In this document: one piece after another, positions 18,820 to 26,686 of the stretch
How the letters are laid out: each line of letters opens with the position of its first letter
Position numbering within the stretch: the stretch's first letter is position 1
From: Agrobacterium tumefaciens
GTDB lineage: Bacteria; Pseudomonadota; Alphaproteobacteria; Rhizobiales; Rhizobiaceae
Length of the DNA stretch: 64,000 bases
Assembly: GCA_017744915.1 (NCBI GenBank)
Contig: JAGIAH010000007.1
Location: 149,180 to 213,179 of the forward strand
Reading direction: 5' to 3'
Notes under the pieces: generated by a model
What the model was told of the DNA's origin: nothing
Databases searched by the model: none
Seen by the model: only the letters and a program-made list of their open reading frames with translations
Made by a program: the position numbers and the translations under genes

Positions 18820-18860
18820 AAAAAAAGGCCGGCGCGTCAGCAGACGCGGTCCCGGCCTTT
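18820..18860 (-). terminator. Terminator after chpT
   Basis: Stem AAAGGCCGG / CCGGCCTTT (18824-18832, 18852-18860) with an inner GCGTC/GACGC pair; a T-rich run follows on the minus strand. It lies 28 bp past the chpT stop. Confidence 0.85.
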
Positions 18861-18887
18861 CACAAATTCACATCGGTAATTGCACCG

Positions 18888-19535
18888 TCACTCGGCAACC
18901 GTCTTTGCGGTAAAGACGATGCGGTCTTCATGCACCTTGTATTCCACCGCCATATTGGCCTCTTCGGCCAGAAGCAGCGTGTAATAGGGCTGCACGGAAT
19001 GGGCGTCGACCGCCTCTTCCAGCCGGCCTTCGTAGATTTCCACGAACTTGGCCGGAACGCGCATCATCCGGCCCTTGACGGTGATTTCGAACCTGGCGTC
19101 ACCATCGGGATTTTCCAGGAGCACATCCACATTGCCGCCGCGCGGGATGGCGCCATAAGCGACGAGGAAGAGGTTGAGCAGAAGTTTGACACGATTCTTC
19201 GCAACGATGGCGCGCGGGCCGTTCCAGCTCACTTCCGCCTTCTTTTCGGCGGCGGCGAAATCCTGGGCAGCCTTTTCGGCCTCGCCGGTGTCGATCGATG
19301 CGCCGGCCGAGCCGGAAGCGCCGAAAGCAAGGCGGGCGAACTTAAGCCGCACGGACGCGTTAAGGGCGGACGTGCGGATGAGATCGAGCGCATCGTCATC
19401 CGTGCCGCCCTCGTCCAGCAGTTCGAGGCCGTTATTGATGGCGCCGACAGGAGAAATAACGTCATGGCACACACGGCTGCACAGAAGAGCCGCCAGATCG
19501 GGACCGGACAGCGTGATATTGAGTTTGCTCGTCAT
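18888..19535 (-). CDS. chpT: Histidine phosphotransferase ChpT
   Basis: A 215-residue protein resembling a histidine-kinase dimerisation and ATPase fold, but without ATP-binding motifs. The H-box RVCHDVISPVGAINNGLEL carries the phosphorylated His24. ChpT takes phosphate from the hybrid kinase CckA and gives it to CtrA and CpdR. It contains a 35-residue Ala/Glu-rich stretch (about 75-110) between the helical hairpin and the C-terminal domain. It is encoded close to ctrA and sciP, which is useful evidence for its identity. Confidence 0.93.
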   Translation of the reverse strand: MTSKLNITLSGPDLAALLCSRVCHDVISPVGAINNGLELLDEGGTDDDALDLIRTSALNASVRLKFARLAFGASGSAGASIDTGEAEKAAQDFAAAEKKAEVSWNGPRAIVAKNRVKLLLNLFLVAYGAIPRGGNVDVLLENPDGDARFEITVKGRMMRVPAKFVEIYEGRLEEAVDAHSVQPYYTLLLAEEANMAVEYKVHEDRIVFTAKTVAE

Positions 19536-19786
19536 AAAATTCTCTCCTGCGCAAGGGAGGCGCGGACGGTGTGGAAATTGTTAAGCCATAATGACACCAT
19601 ATTTGGTAAACCGATTGTTAATAGGATGGTTTCAAAATGCCAAATGCCTTAACAGGCCACACTGGAGCCCCGTGTATCCGTCAGGATGCACGAAACATGC
19701 TGTAGAACTTTGACTCTGCGCGGCGGCCCTTGCGAAAACCGATTCGGATTTTCGGGGTTGATGCGCTAACGAACAGACGGACGGAC

Positions 19787-20383
19787 ATGACGATGCGCCT
19801 TACGAAAACCCGCACCATTGCACGCCTCGGACTGGGAAAGATCATCGCGCTCCTTGCGAGCCTCCTGATGTGGGTCGCACCGGCCGCGGCCCAGAACAGC
19901 GATCAATATTCTTTCCAGGAAGTCGTGGATGCAGGCCACGGATTCTTCGGTGAAACCACCGGCGGCCTTGCCAAAGTGGTGGAGCGCGCCTTCCAGCAAT
20001 ACGGTCTTCCGAACGGTTATATTCTCGGCCAGGAAGGCTCCGGCGCCTTTGTTGCCGGCCTCACCTATGGCGAAGGCACGCTTTATACCAAGAATGCCGG
20101 CCAGCACCCCGTCTTCTGGCAGGGCCCCTCTCTCGGCCTCGATTATGGCGGCCAGGGCACCCGCGCCATGATGCTGGTCTACAACCTGCCTTCCGTCGAC
20201 GCGCTTTATCGCCGTTACGGCGGCGTCAGCGGCTCCGCCTTCATCGTCGCCGGTGTGGGCATGACCTATCTGAAAAGCAGCGACGTCACGCTCGCCCCCA
20301 TCCGCACCGGCATCGGCGCGCGCCTCGGCATCAATGTCGGTTATCTGAAGCTCACCCAGCAGCCGACCTGGAACCCCTTCTGA
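19787..20383 (+). CDS. eipA: Envelope integrity protein EipA-like (DUF1134)
   Basis: A 198-residue exported protein with a signal peptide (hydrophobic core LGKIIALLASLLMWVAP, cut near AAAQ-N). The mature part matches DUF1134: YSFQEVVDAGHGFFGETTGG, the glycine-rich GQEGSGAFVAGLTYGEG and SGSAFIVAGVGMTYL. In Brucella EipA is a periplasmic protein needed for envelope integrity. The first in-frame ATG that gives a proper signal peptide is 19787; the upstream TTG at 19730 is unlikely. A family A repeat follows the gene. Confidence 0.88.
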   Translation: MTMRLTKTRTIARLGLGKIIALLASLLMWVAPAAAQNSDQYSFQEVVDAGHGFFGETTGGLAKVVERAFQQYGLPNGYILGQEGSGAFVAGLTYGEGTLYTKNAGQHPVFWQGPSLGLDYGGQGTRAMMLVYNLPSVDALYRRYGGVSGSAFIVAGVGMTYLKSSDVTLAPIRTGIGARLGINVGYLKLTQQPTWNPF

Positions 20384-20405
20384 TAAGGCAAGACGGTCGC
20401 GGCTT

Positions 20406-20531
20406 GTTTCTTCTCCCCGCCGGGGAGAAGGTGGCCCGAAGGGTCGGATGAGGGGGCACCCTCTCCGGATTTCGGGACACTCGCCCCCTCATCCCGCTGC
20501 CGCGGACTTCTCCCTTTCGGGGAGAAGAAAC
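20406..20531. repeat. Palindromic intergenic repeat, family A (RIME-like), copy 3
   Basis: About 126 bp from GTTTCTTCTCCCC to GGGGAGAAGAAAC, with the GGCCCGAAGGGTCGGATGAG core. It lies between two plus-strand genes. Confidence 0.82.
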
Positions 20532-20658
20532 AGGGGACACCAACACCGCCTCCGTAATTGCCGGGAGACCCCTCCCCATGGTTGCAATAATAGCGTAACG
20601 TGCTTTCGCGCCCCTCTTTCCGAATGCGCGCGTATCTGAGTTCCGGAGACTGTCCCGC

Positions 20659-21897
20659 GTGATCGAATATGCCATTCTCTTCGGATTGGGTTTTCTCACC
20701 GCAACCCTGCTGGCCCTGTTGATCGCACCCGCGATCCACCGCCGCGTCGTTGCTTATACGGAAAACCGCCTGCGCGCGACGATGCCCATCAGCCCGCAGG
20801 AAGTGCGCGCCCAGAAGGACATGGCCCGCGCGCTTTACGCCGCCGAAAACGCCAAGGTCCGCCAGGAACTGGATACGGAGCGGGAAAAAAACACCTCGCT
20901 GCGCCTCGCCAACGAAGCCGCCTCCAGCGATGCCTATCGTCTTGGCGAGCAGAACCGCGGCTTTTCCCTGAAGATCGAGGAGCTGACGCTGGAGATCGGC
21001 GAATTGCGCGCCGCCCTCGACGCCAGCGAAGAACGCGCCGGCACGATTTCGGCAAACCTTCTGCAGCAGGAACAGGCCGCCAACGAGCGCGCCAGCCAGA
21101 TGTCTGACCTAACTGCCCGCCTCACCAACCTGACGCGCGAGCTGGATGATTCGAAAATCACCGCCGCCACCCGCGACCTGGAGGCCGAGCAGGCCAAGCA
21201 GAGCGCCACACGTTTCCGCAAGGAAGGCGAGACCGCGACCCGCGAATTGCAGGATGTCGCCGCCCGCAACAAGGAAGCGATGACGGCGGTTGCGCGCGAA
21301 AGCCGCAAGGTCACCCGGCTCGAGGAACAGCTCGCCACGCTGATGGCGAAAAATGCCGATCTCGACACGATGTTGACGCTGCGCAACCGGGACGTCGCCC
21401 GGCTGAAGGAACAGCTTGCCGCAACCGGCGGCCGCAGCAACGACATGATCATTCGCCTGCCGAACCCGGCCGTGCCAGTGGAGAAAGCGGTTAGCCCGCC
21501 GCAACCGGTAGCAGCCCCGGCGCCCGTAGCTGCACTCGAAACCGCCCCCGTCGTTGCGGAAGAAGCGGCAGAGGCGGTATCCGCAGAAGAGACGGCCGCC
21601 CCGCCGGTAGTGGAGCCAGCGGCGCCGGCACCGGAAGGGCTGGAGCAGGAAATCGAGGATATCCGCAATCAGGGAACGGCGCTCACCGAACGCCTGCTGA
21701 ATGTGCGCGGCACCGGCAATGACGAACCGATCCGCCGTGAAATCGCAAGGATCGCCGCCGAGATGATCGCGCTGACAGCCGCCCGGGAGGGTGAGGCGTC
21801 GCCCATTCCAGGGTTGCTGGCCAAGGCCTCCGGTTCGTCAGGGCGGGAAAGCCTTGCGACGCGGGCCAAGGTGGTGATGGAGAAGCGGAAGGGTTAG
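20659..21897 (+). CDS. Membrane-anchored coiled-coil protein, unknown function
   Basis: A 412-residue protein with one N-terminal membrane helix (residues 4-26, ILFGLGFLTATLLALLIAP). A coiled coil rich in Glu, Arg, Ala and Leu follows (about 45-265), then an Ala/Pro/Glu-rich linker (about 280-335) and a short helical tail. It probably starts with GTG at 20659, with GGAG 12 bases upstream. The layout is like scaffold or divisome-associated proteins (RmuC-like or EzrA-like), but no catalytic domain follows and I do not recognise the family. It is rhizobial in style and flanked by repeats on both sides. Confidence 0.85.
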   Translation: MIEYAILFGLGFLTATLLALLIAPAIHRRVVAYTENRLRATMPISPQEVRAQKDMARALYAAENAKVRQELDTEREKNTSLRLANEAASSDAYRLGEQNRGFSLKIEELTLEIGELRAALDASEERAGTISANLLQQEQAANERASQMSDLTARLTNLTRELDDSKITAATRDLEAEQAKQSATRFRKEGETATRELQDVAARNKEAMTAVARESRKVTRLEEQLATLMAKNADLDTMLTLRNRDVARLKEQLAATGGRSNDMIIRLPNPAVPVEKAVSPPQPVAAPAPVAALETAPVVAEEAAEAVSAEETAAPPVVEPAAPAPEGLEQEIEDIRNQGTALTERLLNVRGTGNDEPIRREIARIAAEMIALTAAREGEASPIPGLLAKASGSSGRESLATRAKVVMEKRKG

Positions 21898-21907
21898 GTC
21901 TGGAGGG

Positions 21908-22079
21908 TGTGGCTTACCCCCCTCTGCCCTGCCGGGCATCTCCCCCACAAGGGGGGAGATCGATTCGCGGCTACGTCTCGCCCATCTCAACGCTAGAGAA
22001 TGAAGTGGTGAAAGAGCGTCTTGCCGATCTCCCCCCTTGTGGGGGAGATGCCCGGCAGGGCAGAGGGGGGTAAGCCACA
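21908..22079. repeat. Long palindromic intergenic repeat, family B, copy 2
   Basis: About 172 bp with nearly perfect inverted arms: TGTGGCTTACCCCCCTCTG and onward on the left, ending CAGAGGGGGGTAAGCCACA on the right. The inner arms are CCCCACAAGGGGGGAGATCG and its complement. It lies between the convergent coiled-coil and SpoU genes. Confidence 0.85.
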
Positions 22080-22091
22080 GCCACCGAAGAC

Positions 22092-22946
22092 CTAAACCCG
22101 CCCCATCGCCCCCGCCATCTGATAAAGCGACAGCCCCGAAGCCGTCCCCGCATTCAAACTATCCAGCTGCGGCGACTGCGCGATCCGCGCCGTGTGAAAA
22201 CGCGACAGCACCGATTGTGGCAGCCCCTCGCCTTCCGTGCCGATCACCAGCGCCATGCGTTCGGATCGGGGAATGTCGCGGATTTCGGTCTCACCATTCG
22301 GCGAAAGGCTCCAGATCGCAAATCCGGCCTCGGAAAGCCGCTCCAGCATGTCCACCGCTCCCCCGCCGCGATGATAGGGAACCGACAGCACCGAGCCGAC
22401 GGAAACTCGCAGCGCCTTGCGATAGAGCGGATCGCAGCAGGTCTCGTCCAGAAACACCGCATCGGCATAAAAGGCCGCCGCATTGCGGAACATCGCGCCG
22501 AGATTATCGTGGTTGGAAATGCCGCAGCCCACCAGCACCAGAGATGACGCGGGAAGCGCCGCCGTCATCTGCTCCAGCCCATCATCGCGCACCCGGCGGC
22601 CGAGTGCCAGAATGCCGCGATGCAGGTGAAAACCGACAATGCCGTCCAGCACCGGCGCTTCGGCCACATAAACGGGAACGTCATCGGGGAAATCGGCGAG
22701 AATATCTGCCACGCCGGAAAGCCGATTGCGCAGGATAAGGATGCTTTCCGCCGCAAAGGCCCCGCCCGCTTTATGGGCCGCGGCCAGCATGCGCAGCACC
22801 ACCGTGCCTTCGGCAATGAAGCGGCCCTGCCGGCCAGTCAGGTCGCGTTCGCGAATGTCGCGAAAGGCGGCGATGCGCGGATCGGCGGGATCCTCGACCG
22901 GGATCAGCGCCCGCCCATCCAGCGGGTCATTGCCCTCACTGGCCAT
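22092..22946 (-). CDS. SpoU-family RNA 2'-O-methyltransferase (TrmH-like)
   Basis: A 284-residue SPOUT enzyme with an N-terminal substrate-binding domain (RQGRFIAEGTVVLRML). The three SpoU motifs are visible: SNHDNLGAMFRNAAAF (motif 1, catalytic Arg), VIGTEGEGLPQSVL (motif 2) and SLNAGTASGLSLYQM (motif 3, with Asn-Ala-Gly in place of Asn-Val-Ser). Relatives methylate ribose in tRNA or rRNA; the target nucleotide cannot be read. The start overlaps the upstream small membrane-protein gene by 11 bp. Confidence 0.92.
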   Translation of the reverse strand: MASEGNDPLDGRALIPVEDPADPRIAAFRDIRERDLTGRQGRFIAEGTVVLRMLAAAHKAGGAFAAESILILRNRLSGVADILADFPDDVPVYVAEAPVLDGIVGFHLHRGILALGRRVRDDGLEQMTAALPASSLVLVGCGISNHDNLGAMFRNAAAFYADAVFLDETCCDPLYRKALRVSVGSVLSVPYHRGGGAVDMLERLSEAGFAIWSLSPNGETEIRDIPRSERMALVIGTEGEGLPQSVLSRFHTARIAQSPQLDSLNAGTASGLSLYQMAGAMGRV

Positions 22947-23328
22947 CGACCGTCACATCGGCCAGGAATCGGCCGCTGGAAACGTTGAAGACCAGCGCCT
23001 TGCGGGTGCCGTTGGCCAACCGGCCGTAAAACAGCATGTCGCCGCCGGAATAGCTGACATTGTCGATCACGAAGCCCTGCGGCAGGCTGGCGGTGACGGC
23101 AACCGGTCCGTTGCCGGTGGGAACGGCGAGGTTCGGCGCTTCGCTCTGCGTCTGAACCGCCTTCGACGGCCCCATCGCCTTGTAGACAACCGCACCGAAG
23201 ACGGCCATAAGGCTGATAAACATCACGGAGCCCGACACGATCTGCAAACGGATCATCTTGCGGCGAACTTTTTCCATGGCCGGATCAAGCGGCTTGTCTT
23301 CCTGTTCGTCTTGCTCGATCTGCGTCAT
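22936..23328 (-). CDS. Small membrane protein of unknown function (DUF6476-like)
   Basis: A 130-residue protein: an acidic cytoplasmic start, one membrane helix (about 31-51, VSGSVMFISLMAVFGAVVYK) and a periplasmic beta-rich tail of about 75 residues. It overlaps the SpoU gene and is divergent from rluD, 38 bp away. I recall small single-helix proteins of this type next to rluD in alphaproteobacteria (DUF6476), but the assignment is from memory and the function is unknown. Confidence 0.8.
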   Translation of the reverse strand: MTQIEQDEQEDKPLDPAMEKVRRKMIRLQIVSGSVMFISLMAVFGAVVYKAMGPSKAVQTQSEAPNLAVPTGNGPVAVTASLPQGFVIDNVSYSGGDMLFYGRLANGTRKALVFNVSSGRFLADVTVDGQ

Positions 23329-23366
23329 CGGGTTCCCTGAAATGCTGATGGATCGGAAAAATAAGA

Positions 23367-24389
23367 ATGAACGACCCCTTTAAACAAGGCGGAGACGCAA
23401 GGAAAGTCCTGATTGCCGGGGAACACGCCGAAGGCCGCCTCGATTCCTGGCTGGCCGGCGAAGTGGGCGGCGACTTCTCCCGCAGCCGCCTGAAGGCGCT
23501 GATCGAACAGGGCGCTGTTTTCATCAACGGCCAGCCGGTGACGGAGCCGAAAAAGAAGGTGCATCCGAAGGACCGCATCGAGATCGTCATGCCCGAGCCG
23601 GAAGACCCCGTTCCACAGGGCGAGGATATTCCGCTCGACGTGGAATATGAGGACGAAGACCTGATCGTGCTCGTCAAGCCCGCCGGTCTCGTCGTGCATC
23701 CGGGCGCCGGCAACTGGACGGGAACGCTGGTCAACGCCCTCATCCATCATTGCGGCGACAGCCTCTCCGGCATTGGTGGCGTCAAGCGTCCGGGCATCGT
23801 GCACCGGCTGGACAAGGAAACATCCGGCGTCATGGTCGTTGCGAAGAACGACAATGCTCACCGCCATCTCGCCGCGCAATTTGCCGATCATGGCCGCACC
23901 GGCCCGCTGGAGCGAGCCTACAAGGCCGTCGTCTGGGGCCGCCCGCGCACCCTGCGCGGCACCATCGACGCAGCACTCGGCCGCAGCGCCGACCGCACCA
24001 AACGCGCGGTCAAGCATGAGGATTCCGGCGATGCCCGCGAAGCGATCACCCATTACGAGGTGATGGAGCGTTATCACGAACGGCCGGATGCGACCTGCCT
24101 CGCCTCCATGGTGGAATGCCGGCTGGAAACCGGCCGCACCCACCAGATCCGCGTGCACATGGCCCATATCGGCCATCCGCTGATCGGCGATCCCGAATAT
24201 GGCGCGGCCTTCCGCACCAAGGCGAACCTTCTGGAAGAACCGGCAAAGAGCACCGTTCGCGGCTTTCCGCGCCAGGCGCTGCATGCCTATCTTCTCACCT
24301 TCGAACATCCGCGCACCGGCGAGGTGATGGAGTTCGAAACCGACCTGCCGGATGACATGGAATCACTCATCACGGCATTGCGTGGCTGA
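23367..24389 (+). CDS. rluD: 23S rRNA pseudouridine synthase RluD
   Basis: A 340-residue RluA/RluD-family enzyme. An S4 RNA-binding domain (RLDSWLAGEV, SRSRLKALIEQGAVFINGQP) precedes the catalytic domain, whose active-site Asp lies in HRLDKETSGVMVVAK. Further family motifs are GRTHQIRVHMAHIGHPLIGD and RQALHAYLLTFEHP. RluD modifies helix 69 of 23S rRNA (positions 1911, 1915, 1917 in E. coli). rluD is often found beside rpoH in alphaproteobacteria, as here with one gene between them. Confidence 0.93.
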   Translation: MNDPFKQGGDARKVLIAGEHAEGRLDSWLAGEVGGDFSRSRLKALIEQGAVFINGQPVTEPKKKVHPKDRIEIVMPEPEDPVPQGEDIPLDVEYEDEDLIVLVKPAGLVVHPGAGNWTGTLVNALIHHCGDSLSGIGGVKRPGIVHRLDKETSGVMVVAKNDNAHRHLAAQFADHGRTGPLERAYKAVVWGRPRTLRGTIDAALGRSADRTKRAVKHEDSGDAREAITHYEVMERYHERPDATCLASMVECRLETGRTHQIRVHMAHIGHPLIGDPEYGAAFRTKANLLEEPAKSTVRGFPRQALHAYLLTFEHPRTGEVMEFETDLPDDMESLITALRG

Positions 24390-24588
24390 AAAACCCGCAT
24401 GGCGCGGTCAAAAAACTGCGCCGTGCATTGTGCCGGAAGCCCCGGATAATAAAAAAAGATTAGCGGATGACGATATTCCGCAGTCGGTCCTTTTTATAGA
24501 CCGCCCCAATTTCGCTTCAATCGTCTCACCTCCTCGGCGCGCAGGAAATTGAAGATCGTCACTGGCATGACGACGGGATCCATCGCGC

Positions 24589-25413
24589 ATGAATATCGAA
24601 GACCGCCGGTTCATATTTCAGCAGTTGCGCAGCGTCGAAGGTTATATCGACCCGCCGGATGCGCTTGTCTTCAAGGCGCTGCTGCAGGCGCAGGCAAGAG
24701 ACGGCCTCGAAGGCGGCATGGCGGAAATCGGCGTTTATTACGGCCGCTCCTATTTCCTGCTGCGCAAATTCGCGCAGGGGCACGAGAAGGTGCTGGGTGT
24801 CGACCTTTTCGACCTCGACCCGCCGGCAGATGGCAGCCTCGACCAATACGAGCGGCTGATGGAAAACGGCCGGCGGCTGGGTTTTGCGATGGATGAGGAC
24901 CTCATCATCAAGGGTGACAGCACCCGGCTTGCCCCCACCGACATTACCTCGCGCATCGGCCCGGCGCGCTTCTTCAGCATCGATGGCGGCCACCACCTGC
25001 ACCATGTGCTGGCGGATGCAAAACTGGCGATGGAAGTGATTGCGCCGCACGGCATCATCGTCTTCGATGATACTTTCAACCCCGCCTGGCCGGAGGTCAC
25101 GGTCGGCGTCGCCGATTTCCTGCGCACCCATGGCCACAGCCTCGTCTGCTTCGGCATGACGAAATACAAGACCTATGTCTGCCGCCGGGAATTTCACGCC
25201 GCCTATGCGGCTGCGATCGCCGCCGATCCCGATTTGCAGGCGCTTGGCCATGGGGAAACGCAATTCCTCGGCTCCACGGTTGTTCGCCTGCATAATCCCA
25301 TGCGCCGGCGGGTGATGTATGAGCTGATGGTGCGCTCCGGGCTTGCCGGATTTTCGGAACGAATCTACCGTTCGAAAGTTAAACAGGTGAGCGAAGGTGT
25401 CACTGGAACATAA
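24589..25413 (+). CDS. Class I SAM-dependent methyltransferase-like protein (Methyltransf_24 type)
   Basis: A 274-residue protein with a Rossmann methyltransferase core. The glycine motif appears as MAEIGVYYGRSYFLLRKFAQ, followed by the acidic strand end KVLGVDLFDLDPP and ARFFSIDGGHHLHHVLADA. The DGGH and VIAPHGIIVFDDTFNP motifs fit the Methyltransf_24 group, which includes O-methyltransferases and glycan-associated enzymes. The substrate is unknown. It sits between rluD and rpoH, a pair often adjacent in relatives, so it may be an insertion in this lineage. Confidence 0.8.
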   Translation: MNIEDRRFIFQQLRSVEGYIDPPDALVFKALLQAQARDGLEGGMAEIGVYYGRSYFLLRKFAQGHEKVLGVDLFDLDPPADGSLDQYERLMENGRRLGFAMDEDLIIKGDSTRLAPTDITSRIGPARFFSIDGGHHLHHVLADAKLAMEVIAPHGIIVFDDTFNPAWPEVTVGVADFLRTHGHSLVCFGMTKYKTYVCRREFHAAYAAAIAADPDLQALGHGETQFLGSTVVRLHNPMRRRVMYELMVRSGLAGFSERIYRSKVKQVSEGVTGT

Positions 25414-25579
25414 CGCATGTGTGAACGCAGCGTTCGCTTGAAACGCGGCGGATGCATACATATCTGTCACATGGGTTCGTGCGGGGTCGGTAACGACCCG
25501 CAGCTTACGGCGCGCCTTGGACGAGCGATCGTCGATCCGGAAGGGTGCCGTTCCAGACCATAGATTAAGGGGGTGCTTT

Positions 25580-26482
25580 ATGGCCCGCAATAGTTTGCCT
25601 ACGATTACAGCCGGCGAAGCCGGTCTCAATAGATATCTCGACGAAATCCGCAAATTTCCGATGCTGGAGCCGCAGGAAGAATACATGCTTGGCAAGCGTT
25701 ACGCCGAGCATGGCGACCGCGACGCCGCGCATAAACTCGTCACCAGCCATCTGCGCCTCGTGGCGAAGATCGCCATGGGTTACCGCGGTTACGGCCTGCC
25801 GATCGGCGAAGTCGTGTCCGAAGGCAATGTCGGCCTGATGCAGGCGGTGAAGAAGTTCGATCCGGAACGCGGTTTCCGCCTGGCCACCTACGCCATGTGG
25901 TGGATCAAGGCCTCGATCCAAGAATACATCCTGCGTTCCTGGTCGCTGGTGAAGATGGGTACGACCGCCAACCAGAAGCGCCTGTTCTTCAACCTGCGCC
26001 GACTGAAAGGCCGTATCCAGGCGATCGATGACGGCGATCTGAAGCCGGAACACGTCAAGGAAATCGCCACCAAGCTGCAGGTGTCGGAAGAAGAAGTCAT
26101 CTCGATGAACCGCCGCCTGCATGGCGACGCCTCGCTGAATGCGCCGATCAAGGCCTCCGAAGGCGAATCCGGCCAGTGGCAGGATTGGCTGGTGGATGAC
26201 CACGACAGCCAGGAAGACGTGCTGATCGAGCAGGACGAGCTGGAAACCCGCCGCCGCATGCTGGCCAAGGCCATGGGCGTGCTGAACGACCGTGAACGCC
26301 GCATCTTCGAGGCCCGCAGGCTTGCCGAAGACCCGGTGACGCTGGAAGAACTTTCTTCCGAGTTCGACATCAGCCGCGAACGCGTGCGCCAGATCGAGGT
26401 TCGCGCCTTCGAGAAGGTGCAGGAAGCGGTGCAGAAGGAAGCGCTCGAAGCTGCGCGCGCCTTGCGCGTTGTGGATGCGTAA
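25580..26482 (+). CDS. rpoH: RNA polymerase heat-shock sigma factor RpoH
   Basis: A 300-residue sigma-32. Region 2 contains the RpoH box QKRLFFNLRR and the core-binding segment LVTSHLRLVAKIAMGYRGYG. Region 4 has LTL-type VTLEELSSEFDISRERVRQI. The start at 25580 is preceded by AAGGGGGTG; the frame open from 25517 would add 21 residues without family support. It directs RNA polymerase to chaperone and protease genes. A hairpin near 25481-25501 lies in the upstream region; no clear RNA thermometer could be drawn over the start. Confidence 0.96.
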   Translation: MARNSLPTITAGEAGLNRYLDEIRKFPMLEPQEEYMLGKRYAEHGDRDAAHKLVTSHLRLVAKIAMGYRGYGLPIGEVVSEGNVGLMQAVKKFDPERGFRLATYAMWWIKASIQEYILRSWSLVKMGTTANQKRLFFNLRRLKGRIQAIDDGDLKPEHVKEIATKLQVSEEEVISMNRRLHGDASLNAPIKASEGESGQWQDWLVDDHDSQEDVLIEQDELETRRRMLAKAMGVLNDRERRIFEARRLAEDPVTLEELSSEFDISRERVRQIEVRAFEKVQEAVQKEALEAARALRVVDA

Positions 26483-26508
26483 GGCAGCGCGCTCTAACGG
26501 GTGACATC

Positions 26509-26536
26509 ATCCTCGGCCTTCGGCCGAGGATTTTTT
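26509..26536 (+). terminator. Terminator after rpoH
   Basis: Perfect 10-bp stem ATCCTCGGCC / GGCCGAGGAT (26509-26518, 26522-26531) running into a T tract, 26 bp past the stop. Confidence 0.88.
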
Positions 26537-26654
26537 ATTTGTAAAAACAAAACGAAGATAAATGCCCGGCAACGCGCGTTGCCAAGCCTCAAGGCCGGCA
26601 TGACGGAAGAGAGAAATCCAGCCGTTCGATAAGCCCGGCGCCTGCGCGTTAAAA

Positions 26655-26680
26655 TGAAAAGGGCGGCCTGAGCCGCCCTT
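26655..26680 (-). terminator. Terminator of the acidic membrane-protein gene
   Basis: Stem AAGGGCGGC / GCCGCCCTT (26659-26667, 26672-26680), then a short T-rich stretch on the minus strand. The stem top lies six bases past the stop codon. Confidence 0.65.
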
Positions 26681-26686
26681 AAATCA

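Noticed and set aside
25481..25501. RNA thermometer upstream of rpoH
   Set aside because: A hairpin exists, but it lies about 80 bases from the start codon and does not cover the ribosome site.
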